64,000 bases of DNA from Rhabdornis inornatus (Eukaryota > Chordata > Aves > Passeriformes > Rhabdornithidae), in NCBI GenBank assembly GCA_013397075.1, contig VWZS01008816.1, positions 2,163,621 through 2,227,620 on the forward strand. Reading direction: 5' to 3'. Every line of letters starts with the position of its first letter. Position 1 is the first letter of the stretch. The notes beneath the pieces are model-generated. The model was not told the DNA's origin. It was given only the letters and a program-made list of their open reading frames with translations, and ran no database searches. Shown here in pieces: positions 13,234 to 25,577 of this stretch. A program made the position numbers and the translations under genes.

Positions 13234-16200
13234 GATTTTCACAATAGAATATTGCAAAAGCAATTAAACAAAGGAAAAAAAAAAAACAAAGTTCTGAAAC
13301 CACAATTAAAAGCTTGTTTTAAATCACACATGTTTTAAAAACTTAAGCATTTTCAAATTGAAATAGTTTTGTTTCTGTTAACAGGAAGTAATTTTTAAAA
13401 TGTTTAATAGGAAAAAATATTATTATGTAAATTGCTAATAACCAATAATGAAATATTGAGTTTCTAAAAGGCTACTTTTTAATGATAGAAACATGACCAT
13501 AATTATAGCATTAACTTTCTGTTAGACAAAAACTAAAAGGGTCTATGTATTACAAACATTGACCTATTTCAAATTTTTCAGAATAAGTCTTCAGTTATTT
13601 CAGTGTTCCATCATTCTCATACAAAAAACTAAAAAATATTATATCACATTTATTTAGGTTGTGTATTTCCACAGAAGGAATGTTACCCTCCATTTGATGG
13701 ATTTAGTCTCTCCCCTACCCCCCATCTGAAGTAACAGACTGTAATTTAGTCACAGTAATGTGCTAAGAGAGATGAGAAATTCCCCCACGGCTTTGTTTCC
13801 CCACAAAATTGTACTAAATGTTCTCTTATTCTAACAGAAAGAGGCTTGGTCATAAAACCACTTAAACGACAAAGGGAGAAAATGTGTTTTTCAGCTTTTC
13901 GCATTTCTTATAACACTGAGGAAGTAATTAATCTCTGCTGAGATAACTAAATTTAGCTATGTGTCACGATGTATGTGATATTCCATGAATGAAAGCAATG
14001 TGGAAAATAAAACCTCTAGACGCTTACTTTTTAATTCCATGTTCAATCTGTAGATTGCCCAAGAGATGAAGACTGCATTGAATGTGAAGATGGATCCTTC
14101 TCCAGGATACCCAGAGGACTAAGGAACATAAAAATCTAAATGAGCACAGTTTGAATATATAAGCACAGAAATACAAACTGGAAAAGATCACCAGGACCTA
14201 TTTGCCCCTTTAATGCTGTTCAAAGCCAAAGCGGTGTATTAGGTAAAACTGACTTCTGGGAAGCTGATGAGAAAATTGCACTGACAGTAGGAATGAAAAC
14301 CCCACCATACTTATCAAAAGAAGGAGTTTCAATCAAAGTTACTTAAACATGCATACAGAAGTATATGACATCAGCAATCTTAAAATTTTTAATAGAGTTT
14401 TTTTGGTTTTTTTTCCAGCCCCTTGTAATTTTCAATGACACTAAACTATACCCAAGAAATATGTAGGATGTTAGTGTTACTGCATGAAATCTGCTTTCCA
14501 GTAGTTGAATAAGTCTCTTTACAATGGTCACTTAGTCACTTTTTTTTCCTGTTGATGAAAACTATTCTGTAAATGTTTTTAGTTTTTCTAAGCAAGTACA
14601 CAGTCATCACAGAATAGGCAGCAAAATAAATTCTGGATAAATGACAATGGTAAATTCAGAAGTTCAGTTTATTTTCAGATTAGATAACTTTCAAGTACCA
14701 TTTAACATTGCTGGATACAGGCAATTTTGTTTTTTAAACAAAATCACTATATCACCTTCAATAAAACACCGTTAGAGTCTCACCTGGTGACTAAAAACAG
14801 ATTGACTATGTAAAACTGTTATTTAATTTGAACTACATTGTTTTAACTCCTCTTTGTCCCTCAAACATCTGCCTTAGTAGATATGAAGGTAGACATGGTT
14901 AATTAATAAGATAATTTGTATGATAGTTGCATTTGACCTAAATCTACTGGCCTAAGAAACACCTGCAATTTTTCAATGTTTTCATTTGTAAATTTTTAAG
15001 TTGCCAATCATGACTTATGTTACATTCAAAATATATTATATTTGGTTTGCATTCATTTGCAAAGATTAATATCTGAAGTCTGCTATTTGTCAAAGGCAGC
15101 TCAGAAGGCAACATAAACTGGAACTATTTCTTAGGCTGTTTAAACAAAGCTCTCTCATGTGAAGTAGTTTCATTTTCATGGTAACAGGAACCACTAGTGT
15201 TAGTCATGTCCCACTGCTACATATCAATTTAGGCCTTTGAGGTATAATGAAATACACACACCGAAAATTAATATACTGTGAGGTGTAATTTTAATGGAAT
15301 GAATAAATAAATATAAAATCTTAGTAAGAAAACTCCATTCTCATTCACATAATCTTGGTTCTTTTCCAAAGAATTTCTAAAGTTTTTACGATTTCAGTAA
15401 TATCCGTAAAAAAGGGTAACTACAGAAAATAACTTCAAATATCTGTGACCATCTTATTATATGCAATGGGAAAAAAAAAATCAGCTGCTTTTCTGATGTA
15501 ATCTAGCAAAACCTCAAAACTCCATTCTTTTACACAGTTTTAAAGAATAAAACAAATCAATAAATTAACATTACCCAGAAAAGGGGCTGGATTCTTGCAG
15601 TAGGACAGTAAGACAGTGATTTAGTTCCCCTTTCTTGAAACCTAATATAGGCCACACTGGACAAACTATTACCGAGAAAACATTTCACTTAACCTTAAAG
15701 ACTTAGCCTTTTCAAAGTATAATTTGGTGTAAGTTAGTTTGTGCATTTCCACACCTTCTCTCTACTCAACATTTTGACCTTACCTACACATGTCATTCCT
15801 TTTTACTTTGGTTGAGCCTCCCATTTATTTTTTGATTCCTCTAATTTCTCACTCCTTTTCCAACATTGCAAAGAATCACTAATGCTTTATTTGATTTATT
15901 ATTCAAACATTACCTTTTCTGTTTCCATAAGGTCTTTCACTTACTCTCTGTTCTCAGCTAGTCTTAGAAATCCCCTATTTGAAGTCCTATTAATCCATCC
16001 CAGTCATTTGCACACACTTTTGTGCCCAGGCATATAGGTGGTCTCATGATGTCAGAATTTGAGGTGAAATTAAATCCGTTTACATGGGAAATACACATGG
16101 CAAAGAAACAGGACTTATTTACATTGTTTTAACTTATTTGGTATACCAGTCTCATCCCACACAGCACATTTACTTTCCCTTTATTTCAGTGTGATCTGGC

Positions 16201-16869
16201 CACTTTATAGTGACTATTAACAAGTGTTACTTGTTTCTTCTTTTTCTAGATTGCCCTATTACACTACAACTTTTCACATGATATTGGTTTGCCTACAGAG
16301 AATAAAGCAGATTTGTGAAGTTAAATATATCTGTTCTACAAGACACCTTGAGATAGACTGCAGCAAGAGCTACCTCTCTTCTGAGCCTTATGCAAACTCT
16401 TCAAGGACCTGATGCATTTAAAAGATGCAGCCTATAAATACTTTTGTAACACACCAAAATGGTAAGGCTACCTAGCTACTTGATATACAGATGTATTTAT
16501 AGCTGATGCTTTCCTTTTCTGGGAAGAAACCTGGCTGCAAGACTGCAGAAAGAAGCCAGGGAGCAATAGAATATTCACACACACTGGGCACCAAAACAGT
16601 GATCTAAATTGGAAAATAAAATAAAATAGTAAAATAAAAGAATGAAAGTACTTTTTAGGCATTTGAAATGAACCATTTTTCAGGTACAACAGCGTGCTAG
16701 TGTGTTCCTTTCAGTGAGCATGGCAACAAATATTTCCTCTTGTTTAAAAAAATGTGCCAATAGTATTGCAGATTGGCATTGATGAAGGAGAACTTCAATG
16801 GGTATGGGTTGACATGTGTGTTCACATAAAATACAGTTTGATGTGGAGACCTTGAAAGGCACTATCCTG
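13234..16869. other. AT-rich unique sequence, nothing recognised
   Basis: Continuous AT-rich sequence with short A/T homopolymers (for example an A-run at about 13275-13286). No repeat family, RNA gene or convincing exon was seen on either strand. The short open frames are unremarkable. Confidence 0.55.
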
Positions 16870-17215
16870 TTCTGTCCCTTAGGTCAGACCTGTGCCCTCT
16901 TCCTGTCCATCAGCCTGTCTCCCACCCTGTTTCCTTGTTGGCCCCCATGCCCCAATCCCACTCTTGTAACACCCCCATGTCCCCTGGTAATTGGTCTCTG
17001 ATACTTCTTTCCCTGCCCTGCTCATGCCATGTACCTAACCCAAAGCCCCAGACCATTGCCTTTGTCTTTGTCTCTGAACGCTGGACTGTGCACACACGTG
17101 GCTGAAATGAACATCTCCGTGAAACCCTCGCAAAGGCCATTCCTGCTTCTTCACCTGCTTCACCTCAACAAGAACCCCGACCACAACAGTTTAAGGCTTG
17201 GAAATGTAACAATAG
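16870..17215 (+). mobile_element. Probable ERV LTR 3' part with PBS-like tail
   Basis: A block richer in C and G than its surroundings resembles the R-U5 part of an avian retroviral LTR: 'catgtacctaacccaaagcc', 'ccagaccattgcctttgtct', 'gctgaaatgaacatctc' and 'caacaagaaccccgaccaca'. It is followed by ttaaggcttggaaatg, which resembles a decayed TGGCGC..GAACG primer-binding site. The element appears truncated at both ends. The assignment rests on recall of related sequence, so it is tentative. Confidence 0.4.
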
Positions 17216-18422
17216 CACTTTTAAATAATCATTGAATCAAGAAATGCAAAAGAGCATTTCCACATCCTATTCACACAAGATATGCAGAGCACATCATAGA
17301 GGGCACCTACTTCAAAATTTAGACTTAGCCTTTATAAGAGAGCCCAAGGAGTCATTATTTTGACAGCTTCCTCATCTGACAGATATTCTCTTGTGTCTTT
17401 TCCCAGAACTCTTTTGGCACAGTAGATTTACATGGCAACAATGCAAAGCACTGGACAAGTTTCAAGAGGTATATCAACCTGTGTAAGGAATATGCATTCT
17501 GTGCTCTGTAACCTATGTCAGTGTCTGTTTTTTGATCCCTGCAATGAAGTAGTATGCTGCTATATGTGCCCAATCAAACTAGTGTTCCTGGATGACCAGA
17601 AGCCTTTCTTTGCATTAGTTTTCATCACAGGCACACATAACTTACCTGTTTGTCATGGACTTCCTTCACTTTTCATTATCTCCTTCAACCTCCAAATCAC
17701 TGAAAGCCACATTTCACTGACTACTCAGAGTCTGCTAATAGGTTGTCAAAATAAGGACAGTAACAACAATAAAAGTCAGACTCTGTTCACTCCTCCACAC
17801 GAGTGTTTACGTATCTTTTCTGAAAGAATCAAACACAAAAAAATACCCCAAAGTAAAAGTCTGTAAAGTCTTAAAAACAGACCTTCTTTTAAAAGTTACA
17901 GATTATTTTCTTTCAGTGCATTTGAAATACACTTCAATGCGATGCCTGATTTTCTGCAATGGACTGTCTATTTAATACTGTCACTTAAGTGCAATGTCTC
18001 TTCAAATGCTCCTCCTCAAAACAACTTGGTTTCTGTGGCATGGAATCCTGTAAGTCTTCAGCACACTGAGTGTCTCACCTGAAGTGCAGTCTTCTGCCAA
18101 CTAAGAGCATTCCTCCATCATTATTTTGTAGGCCTCAAACAAAACTTTTCTGTGTGTCCACTGTGAAAGAATGAGTCATTAAAAGGACAAAATTTAAACT
18201 CTTGAAATCTCAAGTGCTATACACAGTGCTAGCAAACTTTGGAAAAGTCTTTAGACAAGGAATTTTTGGCCTCAAAATCCATATACCATGGAAGACACAC
18301 TGTTTCCAAAGAAGTATAAAAAATAGGGAGGATAAACCCTATACATACTGAAGTTCCAGACCTGTGCAGATTTTCTGAGAAACTGTATGTACAAAAGTCT
18401 CTAAGTGTGGGGACTATCAAAA
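17216..18422. other. Unique sequence, no recognised gene
   Basis: AT-rich sequence containing a 144-codon plus-strand frame (17432-17866). Its translation is cysteine- and serine-rich, lacks a recognisable domain, and has no supporting splice or promoter context, so it is more likely chance than a gene. Confidence 0.5.
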
Positions 18423-19165
18423 ATCATAGAATCACAGAAAGGTATTGGTTGGAAGGCACCCTAGAGATGAACAAATTCCAAACCATTTGCCATGGGCAGG
18501 GATACCTTTCACTACACCAGGCTGCTCAAAGACCCCCCCAGCCTGACTGAACAGTTCCAGGAATGGGGCATCCACAATCTCTGTGGGCAACGTTCTAATG
18601 TCACCACCCTCACAGGAAAGAATTTCTTACAAATACCAAACATAAACCTACCCTCTTTCAGATAAAAGCCATTCCCTTTTGTCCTACCACTATATGCTCG
18701 TGTAAAATGTCCTTCTCCACCTTTTTCGTAGGCTCCCTTTTGGTACTGGAAAGTTCTATAAGTCTCTGCCAGAGTCTTCTCTTCTCCAGGCTAAACCCCA
18801 GCTGTCTTAGCTTGTGCTCATAGGAGAGGTGCTTCAGCCCTTTGATCATCTTTGTGGCCCTCCTCTGGATGGCCACAAATGCACCATGCACTCCAGCAGG
18901 TCCATGGCCACACATTTTGGCCCCCAGAGCTGGATGCAGTACTCCAGGTCTCCTAGGAGCAGAGTACAGGGGCAGAATCACATCCATTGACCTGCTGGCC
19001 ACACTGCCTTTAGTGCAGCCAAAGATACAGCTGGCTCTCTGGGCTGCAAGCAAATATTACCTGCTCACGTACAGCTTTTCATCCATGAGATTGCCCAAGT
19101 CCCTCTGCATAAGGCTGCTCTCAATCCATTCTCTGTCCAGAAGATATCAGGTACAACAGAGCATC
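18423..19165 (-). mobile_element. CR1 LINE, 3' end with ORF2 C-terminal remnant
   Basis: The left edge atcatagaatcacagaaagg is the reverse complement of the CR1 3' terminus (..ctgtgattctatgat). Moving right, the minus strand carries the CR1 3' UTR and the end of ORF2. A 131-codon frame at 18658-19053 still encodes recognisable CR1 ORF2 C-terminal text (FVAIQRRATKMIKGL, then LSYEHKLRQLGFSLEKRRL). ORF2 encodes the endonuclease/reverse transcriptase, but only the tail is present, so the copy cannot move by itself. The frame diverges from the family after SLEKRRL, consistent with decay. Confidence 0.9.
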
Positions 19166-22010
19166 TGCCACATGAACGCCTTTATCATCTGAGTCAGGAA
19201 AATCTTCATAAGGCCCAAAGGCTTACAAAGACAAGGTTACTTCATTTTTTTCTGAAGAAGGTCTCATACATTACTTCCTAATCTGGTGATTTACAGCCTT
19301 ACACATTAGTCTACCCTTTAATCCTGACCTACCAGTTCTTGTCTGACTCATCACCAGTTCCCAGGCAGAGCCTTATGCATTCCAGATTGCCCCTCATGCA
19401 AAAAGCAACCAAGGTAACTTCCTTCCAGAAAGCAGCGTACACATACATACATGTATATAACACAAATATATCTGAATTGTTCTGAAAAGAAAAAAAAAAA
19501 AAAGAAAGAAAAAAAAATGTCTTTAGTCTTCAATAGATGAAAAAGTTTAGAGCATAACCCATTAACTGATACTTTTGCATTGAATACACTTCCATAATGA
19601 ATAATTCCTGAAGTGAAATGCCCAATACAAAGTCTTTGACTGAATAAGAATGTTTATAAAAAAGAGTAAATAAAAGTAAAAGTCTCATTGTTCTTGCCAA
19701 CAGTGAATATAATTCTAAAAATAATTTCAATGGCTTCCAAATTATTGCACAAATGGCTTTACACTGAGAGCCTTTATAATATTTGTAGCAGGTAGAACAA
19801 CTATTCTCTCTGCACCATGAAACACTATTCAAAGCTAGTTTTCCTGCTTTGCTGGTTTTGACAAGCAGGCCATGAAAAAGATTTGCAAGACAATACACAA
19901 AATCAGAGAACTGCAGAGTTATTTCAGTATCCCTAATTACAATGCAGAGTTGGAAAGGCAAGGGCTGTCAATGCTTTTCTTCACAGAACTCGACTATCTA
20001 TCAGCTGAAAAAAAAAAAGCCTTATTATAGCAAAAGTCAACTGGATAATTACAAGTACCTCCAACACCTGAATAGTAAAATATCTCATGTATAATTCATA
20101 TGAAAAATGTACTCAATTATACTATTATTTCTGGTAAATCTAAACAAGAAAACAAGGTTTAAATTTCAAATTAAAGGACTGATCTAGAGCATGAAACCAC
20201 ACTGAAACTATTATAATGTATGGGAGAACTTGGTGAGGTTCAATGTGAAGGCCATGCATTGAAAGCAGTTTGGCACATATTTCTTAAAGGAAAAAGCCTA
20301 AAGGTTGCTCAGTTGTACTGCCTTAACAGCTGAACACATTGCCATTGTGCTTGCTCATAACAGCATTATCACAAGCTTTTATGTTTAGCTATTGCTCCAG
20401 GTAGGTCTGTGAACATCCAAGAGATGGTACATTCTTCATGGCTGTGGAGAGTAGGCAGCTGCAAACTTCTTTCTATACAGCACAAGTCATTGCACAAGTC
20501 TGGGTAGCTGTGCTGGAGCTGTGTTGGAGCAAATCTACTGACTGTCTGTCAGCTCCATGTTTGCTGCTTAGTCCCTCACCACAAATTTGGGAAAGGAGGT
20601 AGGCAAAGCTCAGCAATGTGAATTTCAAAACAAAGTGCTTGAACAAGAGTCAGAAAAATGGTAAAGTTTTAGAGAGTCATCTAGAGCAACAGAATTACAT
20701 TTATCTTAAATGAGTGAAGGCCTTCAGCCAGGCTCTATAGTGAATGGCAAAAATATGTGTGCATATTCATGACGAACAATAGTAGGTTCAGAGGACAACA
20801 TTACTATCATTATGCTCCCTACTGTACTCCAAGGTTAATGTACAATTTATACATGAACATCAGTTTTCAAAAGAGATACTGCTAAGTCATTATCAATAGA
20901 ATTAAATGTTATGAACAATCTTCAGAAATAAACAAATACATCAATAAATAGTTTCTGGGAAAAAAATAATTACTGTTTATGCTCATTTGAAAAGCTAATT
21001 CTGTTGCCATTAATCATGAGATTTTTCCTACTTCATGGCTATCAATGAACAACAAAGGAGACAGAGACACTGCAAACATGACTGCGGACAGGTGGACATA
21101 GGTAAAGCTGAATTTCTCTCACTAGGCTTGCCTTCTCTATGAAAAGGAAAAAAATTACCTTTATATAAATATAAAATAGTCTTTATCTCTAAACATTGTA
21201 AAAATTTTCTTGTACTTATTCTGTTTCTTCCTTGGTGGTGCCATGAATTGTTGAAGAATAAACAAAGCACTACCGGAAAGCAGAAAACTATTAATTCCAC
21301 ATGAACCCTTTGTAACATGCTTTTTAGAGTTCTTAAAAGTAGATCTTAATTTTTTCTCCATCAGAGTGGAGAAATCTATAGTAAAATTATTTTAAGCAAA
21401 AAGGATCAAGGAGTTCTTACTGCTAAGCTCTTGCAAACACGAGCAGCAAGCAGAAAACAGCAAAACCAAAAAAAAAAGTCCTTTTTTCCTTCAGTCTTGG
21501 AGATATAAGAAAGCCTAAATCACTGGCTACTGTACAGTTTGTTTAGGAAAATTCTCCTGCCACATCCTTCAGACATGTATTATCCCAGTCACTTCTTTTT
21601 GCAGTAAGAAAGATAATTAAGAAAGAGAGACCTTAATGCTGTAGTACTCCCAACGATCTGGAACAATTATTGCCCCCTTTTCATGTTGAAATGCTGTTAC
21701 CTTCAATCTCTATAGCATAAGCCACAAAAGTTTTCTTATGCTTTATTGGGCAGAGAAAACTAATGGGGTTCACTCAGACCTTCTTCAAGTTTTCTCTATC
21801 CACAGAAAATGCTGAATTGAAGTACTTTCCAATTTGACACAATATTTTTTGGTTGGGTATTTTAAATGCATAAAATAGCAAGGGAATAACTAACTTTCTA
21901 TAAGAGAAGAAAACCTGCAGACTGTATACTCAGCCTGGGCTTATTGTTTCAATATTTGTTTTTATGAGAGAGACAGAATGTCTCCCATACAGGAAAGAAG
22001 TGTGGGTATG
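19166..22010. other. AT-rich unique sequence, no recognised gene
   Basis: It includes an A-rich run at about 19488-19518 and TA/CA-rich low complexity at 19440-19466. A 143-codon minus-strand frame (19530-19961) has no recognisable domain and is probably fortuitous. No RNA genes or retroelements were identified. Confidence 0.5.
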
Positions 22011-23020
22011 TGAGGTGGGTTAACCTTGGCTGGAAGCAAGAAGCACACCAAACCACTCAAAAACTCCTTCTCCTCAACTCAAAAGGGAAAATATAATTAA
22101 AAACTTGTGGATTGAGATAAGGACAGGGTGCAATCACTCATCAATTACTGTCATGGGCAAAACTGACTCTACTGGGGGAAATCAATTGAATTTGTCAGCA
22201 ATCAAATCAGAGCAGGATAACAGAAATATAAATAGATCTTCAAACACATTCCCCCAACCTTCTCTTCTTCTCAGGCTCAACTTCACTCCTTAATCTCTCT
22301 ACCTCCTTTTCCCAAGTGGTGAGGGGGGCAGGGAATGGGAGCTGCAGTCAGTTCATCACATGCTGTCTTGTCCACTTCCCTCCGATGGGAGACAGTCTTC
22401 CACAAACTGCTCCAGTGTGGATTCCTTCCACAGGGTGCAGCCTTTCAGGAATAGAATGCTCCAGTGTGGGACCCTCACAGGGTCACAGGTCCTGCTGGAA
22501 CACCTGTCCTGCATGGACTCCTCTCCACTGGATCACAGGTGGAGCCTGTGCATGTGCCTGATGCAGCACAGGCTTTCCACAGGGTCACAATGTCCTTCAG
22601 GCACATCCACGTGCTTCTGTGTGGAGTCCTCCATGGGCTATAGGTGGATCTCTGCTCCCTCATGGACCTCCATGTGCTGCAGGGACACAGCTGCCTGGAC
22701 AGGGACTGCACCATGGGCTGCAGGAGAATGTCAGCTCTGGTGGCTGGAGCACTTCTCCCATTTCTTCTCCACTGATCTGGGTGTCTGTAGAGCTATTTCT
22801 CCCACATATTCCCATTCTTCTCTTCCAGCTGCTGTTGTGCAGAATTTTTTTCTTTCTTTCTTAAATCACAGAGGGGTTACTAGCACCACTGATATTCCAG
22901 GTCTGTCTTGGAGCTGGCTGGCATTGGCTTCATAGGACAAGGGAAGCTTTTGGCATCTTCTCATAGAAGCCACCCCTGTAGCCATCCACTATCAAAACCT
23001 TGCCATGCAAGCCCAATACA
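22011..23020 (-). mobile_element. Long avian ERV LTR with internal degenerate repeats
   Basis: On the minus strand it begins tgtattgggcttgcatggca and ends ..ggttaacccacctca, giving TG...CA limits about 1 kb apart. The sequence matches a widespread avian LTR containing 'ctacaggggtggcttct', a 'gtgatttaag' decayed TATA region, and a run of degenerate repeats at about 22380-22730 built from 'ctccagtgtgg..' and 'cacagggt(c/g)ca' motifs. Open frames on both strands here (for example 22360-22935) are by-products of this GC-rich repeat array, not host genes. No retroviral coding region is attached, so it is a solo LTR. Confidence 0.82.
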
Positions 23021-23893
23021 ATATAAATCATTATTGCGAAAAAAAGTTTGATCCTGAATGTCTTACCTTACATCCGAAATATGTACTGACCATGGATAAG
23101 CTAGTACTTTGCCATTCTACAAGCTCTGCTAATTTATCATGTACCTGAACCCTCTAAAACTGAACAGGTTAATTCATGTCCATGTGCCTCTCCTTGTTTT
23201 ATGAACAACACTGAAATGTAGAGAAAATATCTCCATTCTTCTTTCAAACTATTTATGTATAGCAAATATTTGAAGCAATAATATTAATTTTTAAAGTACT
23301 AGCTTGAGAAAATTACAAACCTTTTAGGAAAGTTCAGCTTTCATCCTTTGCAATTGAAGATAAGCATCTGAAATATATTTTGTTTTTGTTCCTTTAATTT
23401 GAAGAACTTCTATTTAAATATCCTGACTTAAAAGAAAAGTGTGCCAAGCTATGCTGAGAAAGCACTGATTGTCCAATATTCATTGCTCCTAGCTTATGCA
23501 CACTATAGCATCAATTCTACTTCATTCTAGTAGAATGCTGATGACAATTGCTACAGCTGCAGAGATGTTAAGGTTGAATGGCCTGTTCCAGGATTCAGAT
23601 CCTCTACAGCAGTCAGCTGTACCGACAGAACTATTCCTTGCCTGAGAAAACTGATGTGCTACAGAAGTCTGGCTAGAAGATTTTTTAAATTGATCTATAT
23701 ATTAAAAGTATACTCCTTTTGTTGAGTTTTACCTGCTGTAGAGAAGAAAGGTTTAAACTTCCTTTAATTTATTGAGGTATCATCCCTTACCAGGATTTTA
23801 TTGCTATTTCCTATAATGGTCAGGATTGTGAAGTAAGATTTTTTTTTTTTTTGGCTACCCTGAAAATGCTGCTTGAAAGCCGTTTAGTTAAAT
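23021..23893. other. AT-rich unique sequence, nothing recognised
   Basis: No repeat family, RNA or exon was identified. A T-run lies at about 23840-23852. Confidence 0.5.
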
Positions 23894-24120
23894 GATCCCA
23901 CAGCATTAATCTGGTGAACCTGCCTGCTCATAGATTAGAGGTGTGTGTTCTTCAGTGGGTAAAAAAAATGGCTGGATGGCCAGGCCCAGTGAAATACTGG
24001 CAAATTAAACCCATTGGTGGCCAGTCACAAGAGGTGTTACCTAGGGCTCAGTATTGGGGCCAGTCCTGTTTAATATCTTTATCAATTATAGGAATGAGAG
24101 CATCAAGTGCACCCTCTAAG
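23894..24120 (+). mobile_element. CR1 LINE fragment, reverse-transcriptase region
   Basis: Sense-strand text follows the CR1 ORF2 reverse-transcriptase region: 'ctgctcatagattaga', 'tgggtaaaaaaaatggctgg', 'tggccaggcccag', 'ggccagtcacaagaggtgtt', and 'gggctcagtattggggccag' with 'tttaatatctttatcaat', which encodes the family's SVLGPVLFNIFIN-like segment. Frameshifts and stops break the frame. Both ends are truncated and no CR1 3' terminus is present, so it is an internal fragment. Confidence 0.88.
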
Positions 24121-24776
24121 ACAAAACATGAACAGCTAAAGAAAATGCAAGTGTTTAGAGCTACCCTATTTCAAAATTATCATGTTAATATTTACCTCCT
24201 GAAACAGCTGAAAATAACCCTTTGGACACAACTGAAAGTGTTGGACTCTTTCTTTTTATATATGTATAATTTTCCTCATAATTATCTTTAGTTGCATGAA
24301 AGTAAAATTTAAATATGCACAGAGGACACATACAAGCTGAATTAAAGAACAGAACACACATCAATTAAGAATGTTAATTGAAATTATTCCCCTAAAATAA
24401 TACTCACCATGAACTGTTGACACTTATGTTGAGACTTTAGATTATTTTGTCTTTTTACTAAAAAAATAAAAGTAGGTATATCCACAAGTCTGGTAACAGC
24501 TTAAGGAAAGAATTATTTTCTTTTTCTCTCTGCTTCTTGAGTCTGTAACAGAAGAACAAGATCTGACAGAAAAGACTGACATCTGTGTGAAAACAGACTT
24601 CATAAATAGCACAGAATAAAATGTACAATTGCTTAACATGAAGCCTTCTTTCAGAACATTTATTAAGAAAACCACTAGAAATTTTTGTTAGTCTCACTAA
24701 ATGTCATTTATGACTGAAGAGCAAAGATACAGATGGAACCCCATTTTACTGGAACAAGACAATGTCATCTACACAA
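24121..24776. other. Unique sequence, nothing recognised
   Basis: AT-rich. The short open frames on both strands are unremarkable, and no repeat family was recognised. Confidence 0.5.
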
Positions 24777-25366
24777 TTTTCATGGCTTAACCCCAACCAG
24801 AAAACAAACCCCATGGAGCTATTTGCTCACTCCCCACCAGCTGTGTGGGGGAAGGAATCAGAAGGATAAAGATCAGAAAACTCGGGAGTTGAGATAAAGA
24901 CAGTTTAAAAAGTAAAGCAAAAGACATACACACAGGCATAGTAAAGTGATGAATTTATTGACCCCTTTCCATGGGCAGGTGGGTGCTCAGCTGTCTCCAG
25001 GAGAGCAGGGCCCCCTCACACACAGCTGTGACTCAGGAAGGCAAGCATCATCACTCCTTACATCCCCCACTTCCTCTCCCCCAGCTTTATATACTGAACA
25101 TGACAGGCCTGCAATAACCTTTGGGTCAGTTGGGGTCAGTAGTCCTGCCCGTGTCCCCTCCCAGATTCTTGTTCACACCAAACTTCCTCACTGGCAGAGG
25201 AAGAAACAAGAAACAGAAAAGGCTTTGATTCTGTGTAAGCCCTGCTCAGCAATAACAAAAACGTAACTTTATTATCAACTCTGTTTCCAGCAATAATTCA
25301 AAATATGTCCCCCTACTAGGTACTATGAAGAAAACTAACTCCATCCCAGCCAAAACCAGCACAACA
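24777..25366 (-). mobile_element. ERVL-type solo LTR, well preserved
   Basis: On the minus strand it begins tgttgtgctggttttggctg (right edge, 25366) and ends ..ggttaagccatgaaaa (left edge). A TATA box is visible in antisense as agctttatatactga (about 25083-25097) and a polyadenylation signal AATAAA in antisense as tttatt (24954-24959), in the right order for U3-R. No internal proviral sequence flanks it. Such solo LTRs form by recombination between the two LTRs of a provirus. It is the best-preserved minus-strand copy in the window and a useful reference for the others. Confidence 0.88.
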
Positions 25367-25410
25367 ATATAATGTGTTCTGCTAGCATTGCCTACTTATC
25401 TTTTCAAGCC

Positions 25411-25577
25411 ATAAAATCACAGAATGGTTTGGTTTGGAAGGGATCTTAAAGATCATCCAATCCCAATTCCCTTGCCATGGGCTGGGATACCTTTCACTAG
25501 ACCAGGTTGCTCTGAGCCCCATCTGACCCAGTCTTGAAATTTCAGGGATGGGTCATCCACCACTTTTCTGGACAGCA
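25411..25577 (-). mobile_element. CR1 LINE 3' terminus, short
   Basis: It reads ataaaatcacagaatggttt, then 'ttggaagggatcttaaagat', 'catccaatcccaattccctt', 'gccatgggctgggatacctt', and 'gaccaggttgctctgagccc'. This is the antisense of the CR1 3' UTR end. It is about 167 bp long and strongly 5'-truncated, and lies just beyond the preceding LTR. Confidence 0.92.

Noticed and set aside
17432..17866. A 144-codon plus-strand frame
   Set aside because: No recognisable domain, no splice or promoter support, and irregular composition. A frame of this length is possible by chance in 64 kb.
19530..19961. A 143-codon minus-strand frame
   Set aside because: Hydrophobic, without a recognisable family or gene context. 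Treated as chance in the absence of homology evidence.
22316..22935. A 191-codon plus-strand frame and overlapping frames
   Set aside because: They lie entirely within the ERV LTR at 22011-23020, antisense to the element, and reflect its GC-rich repeats.
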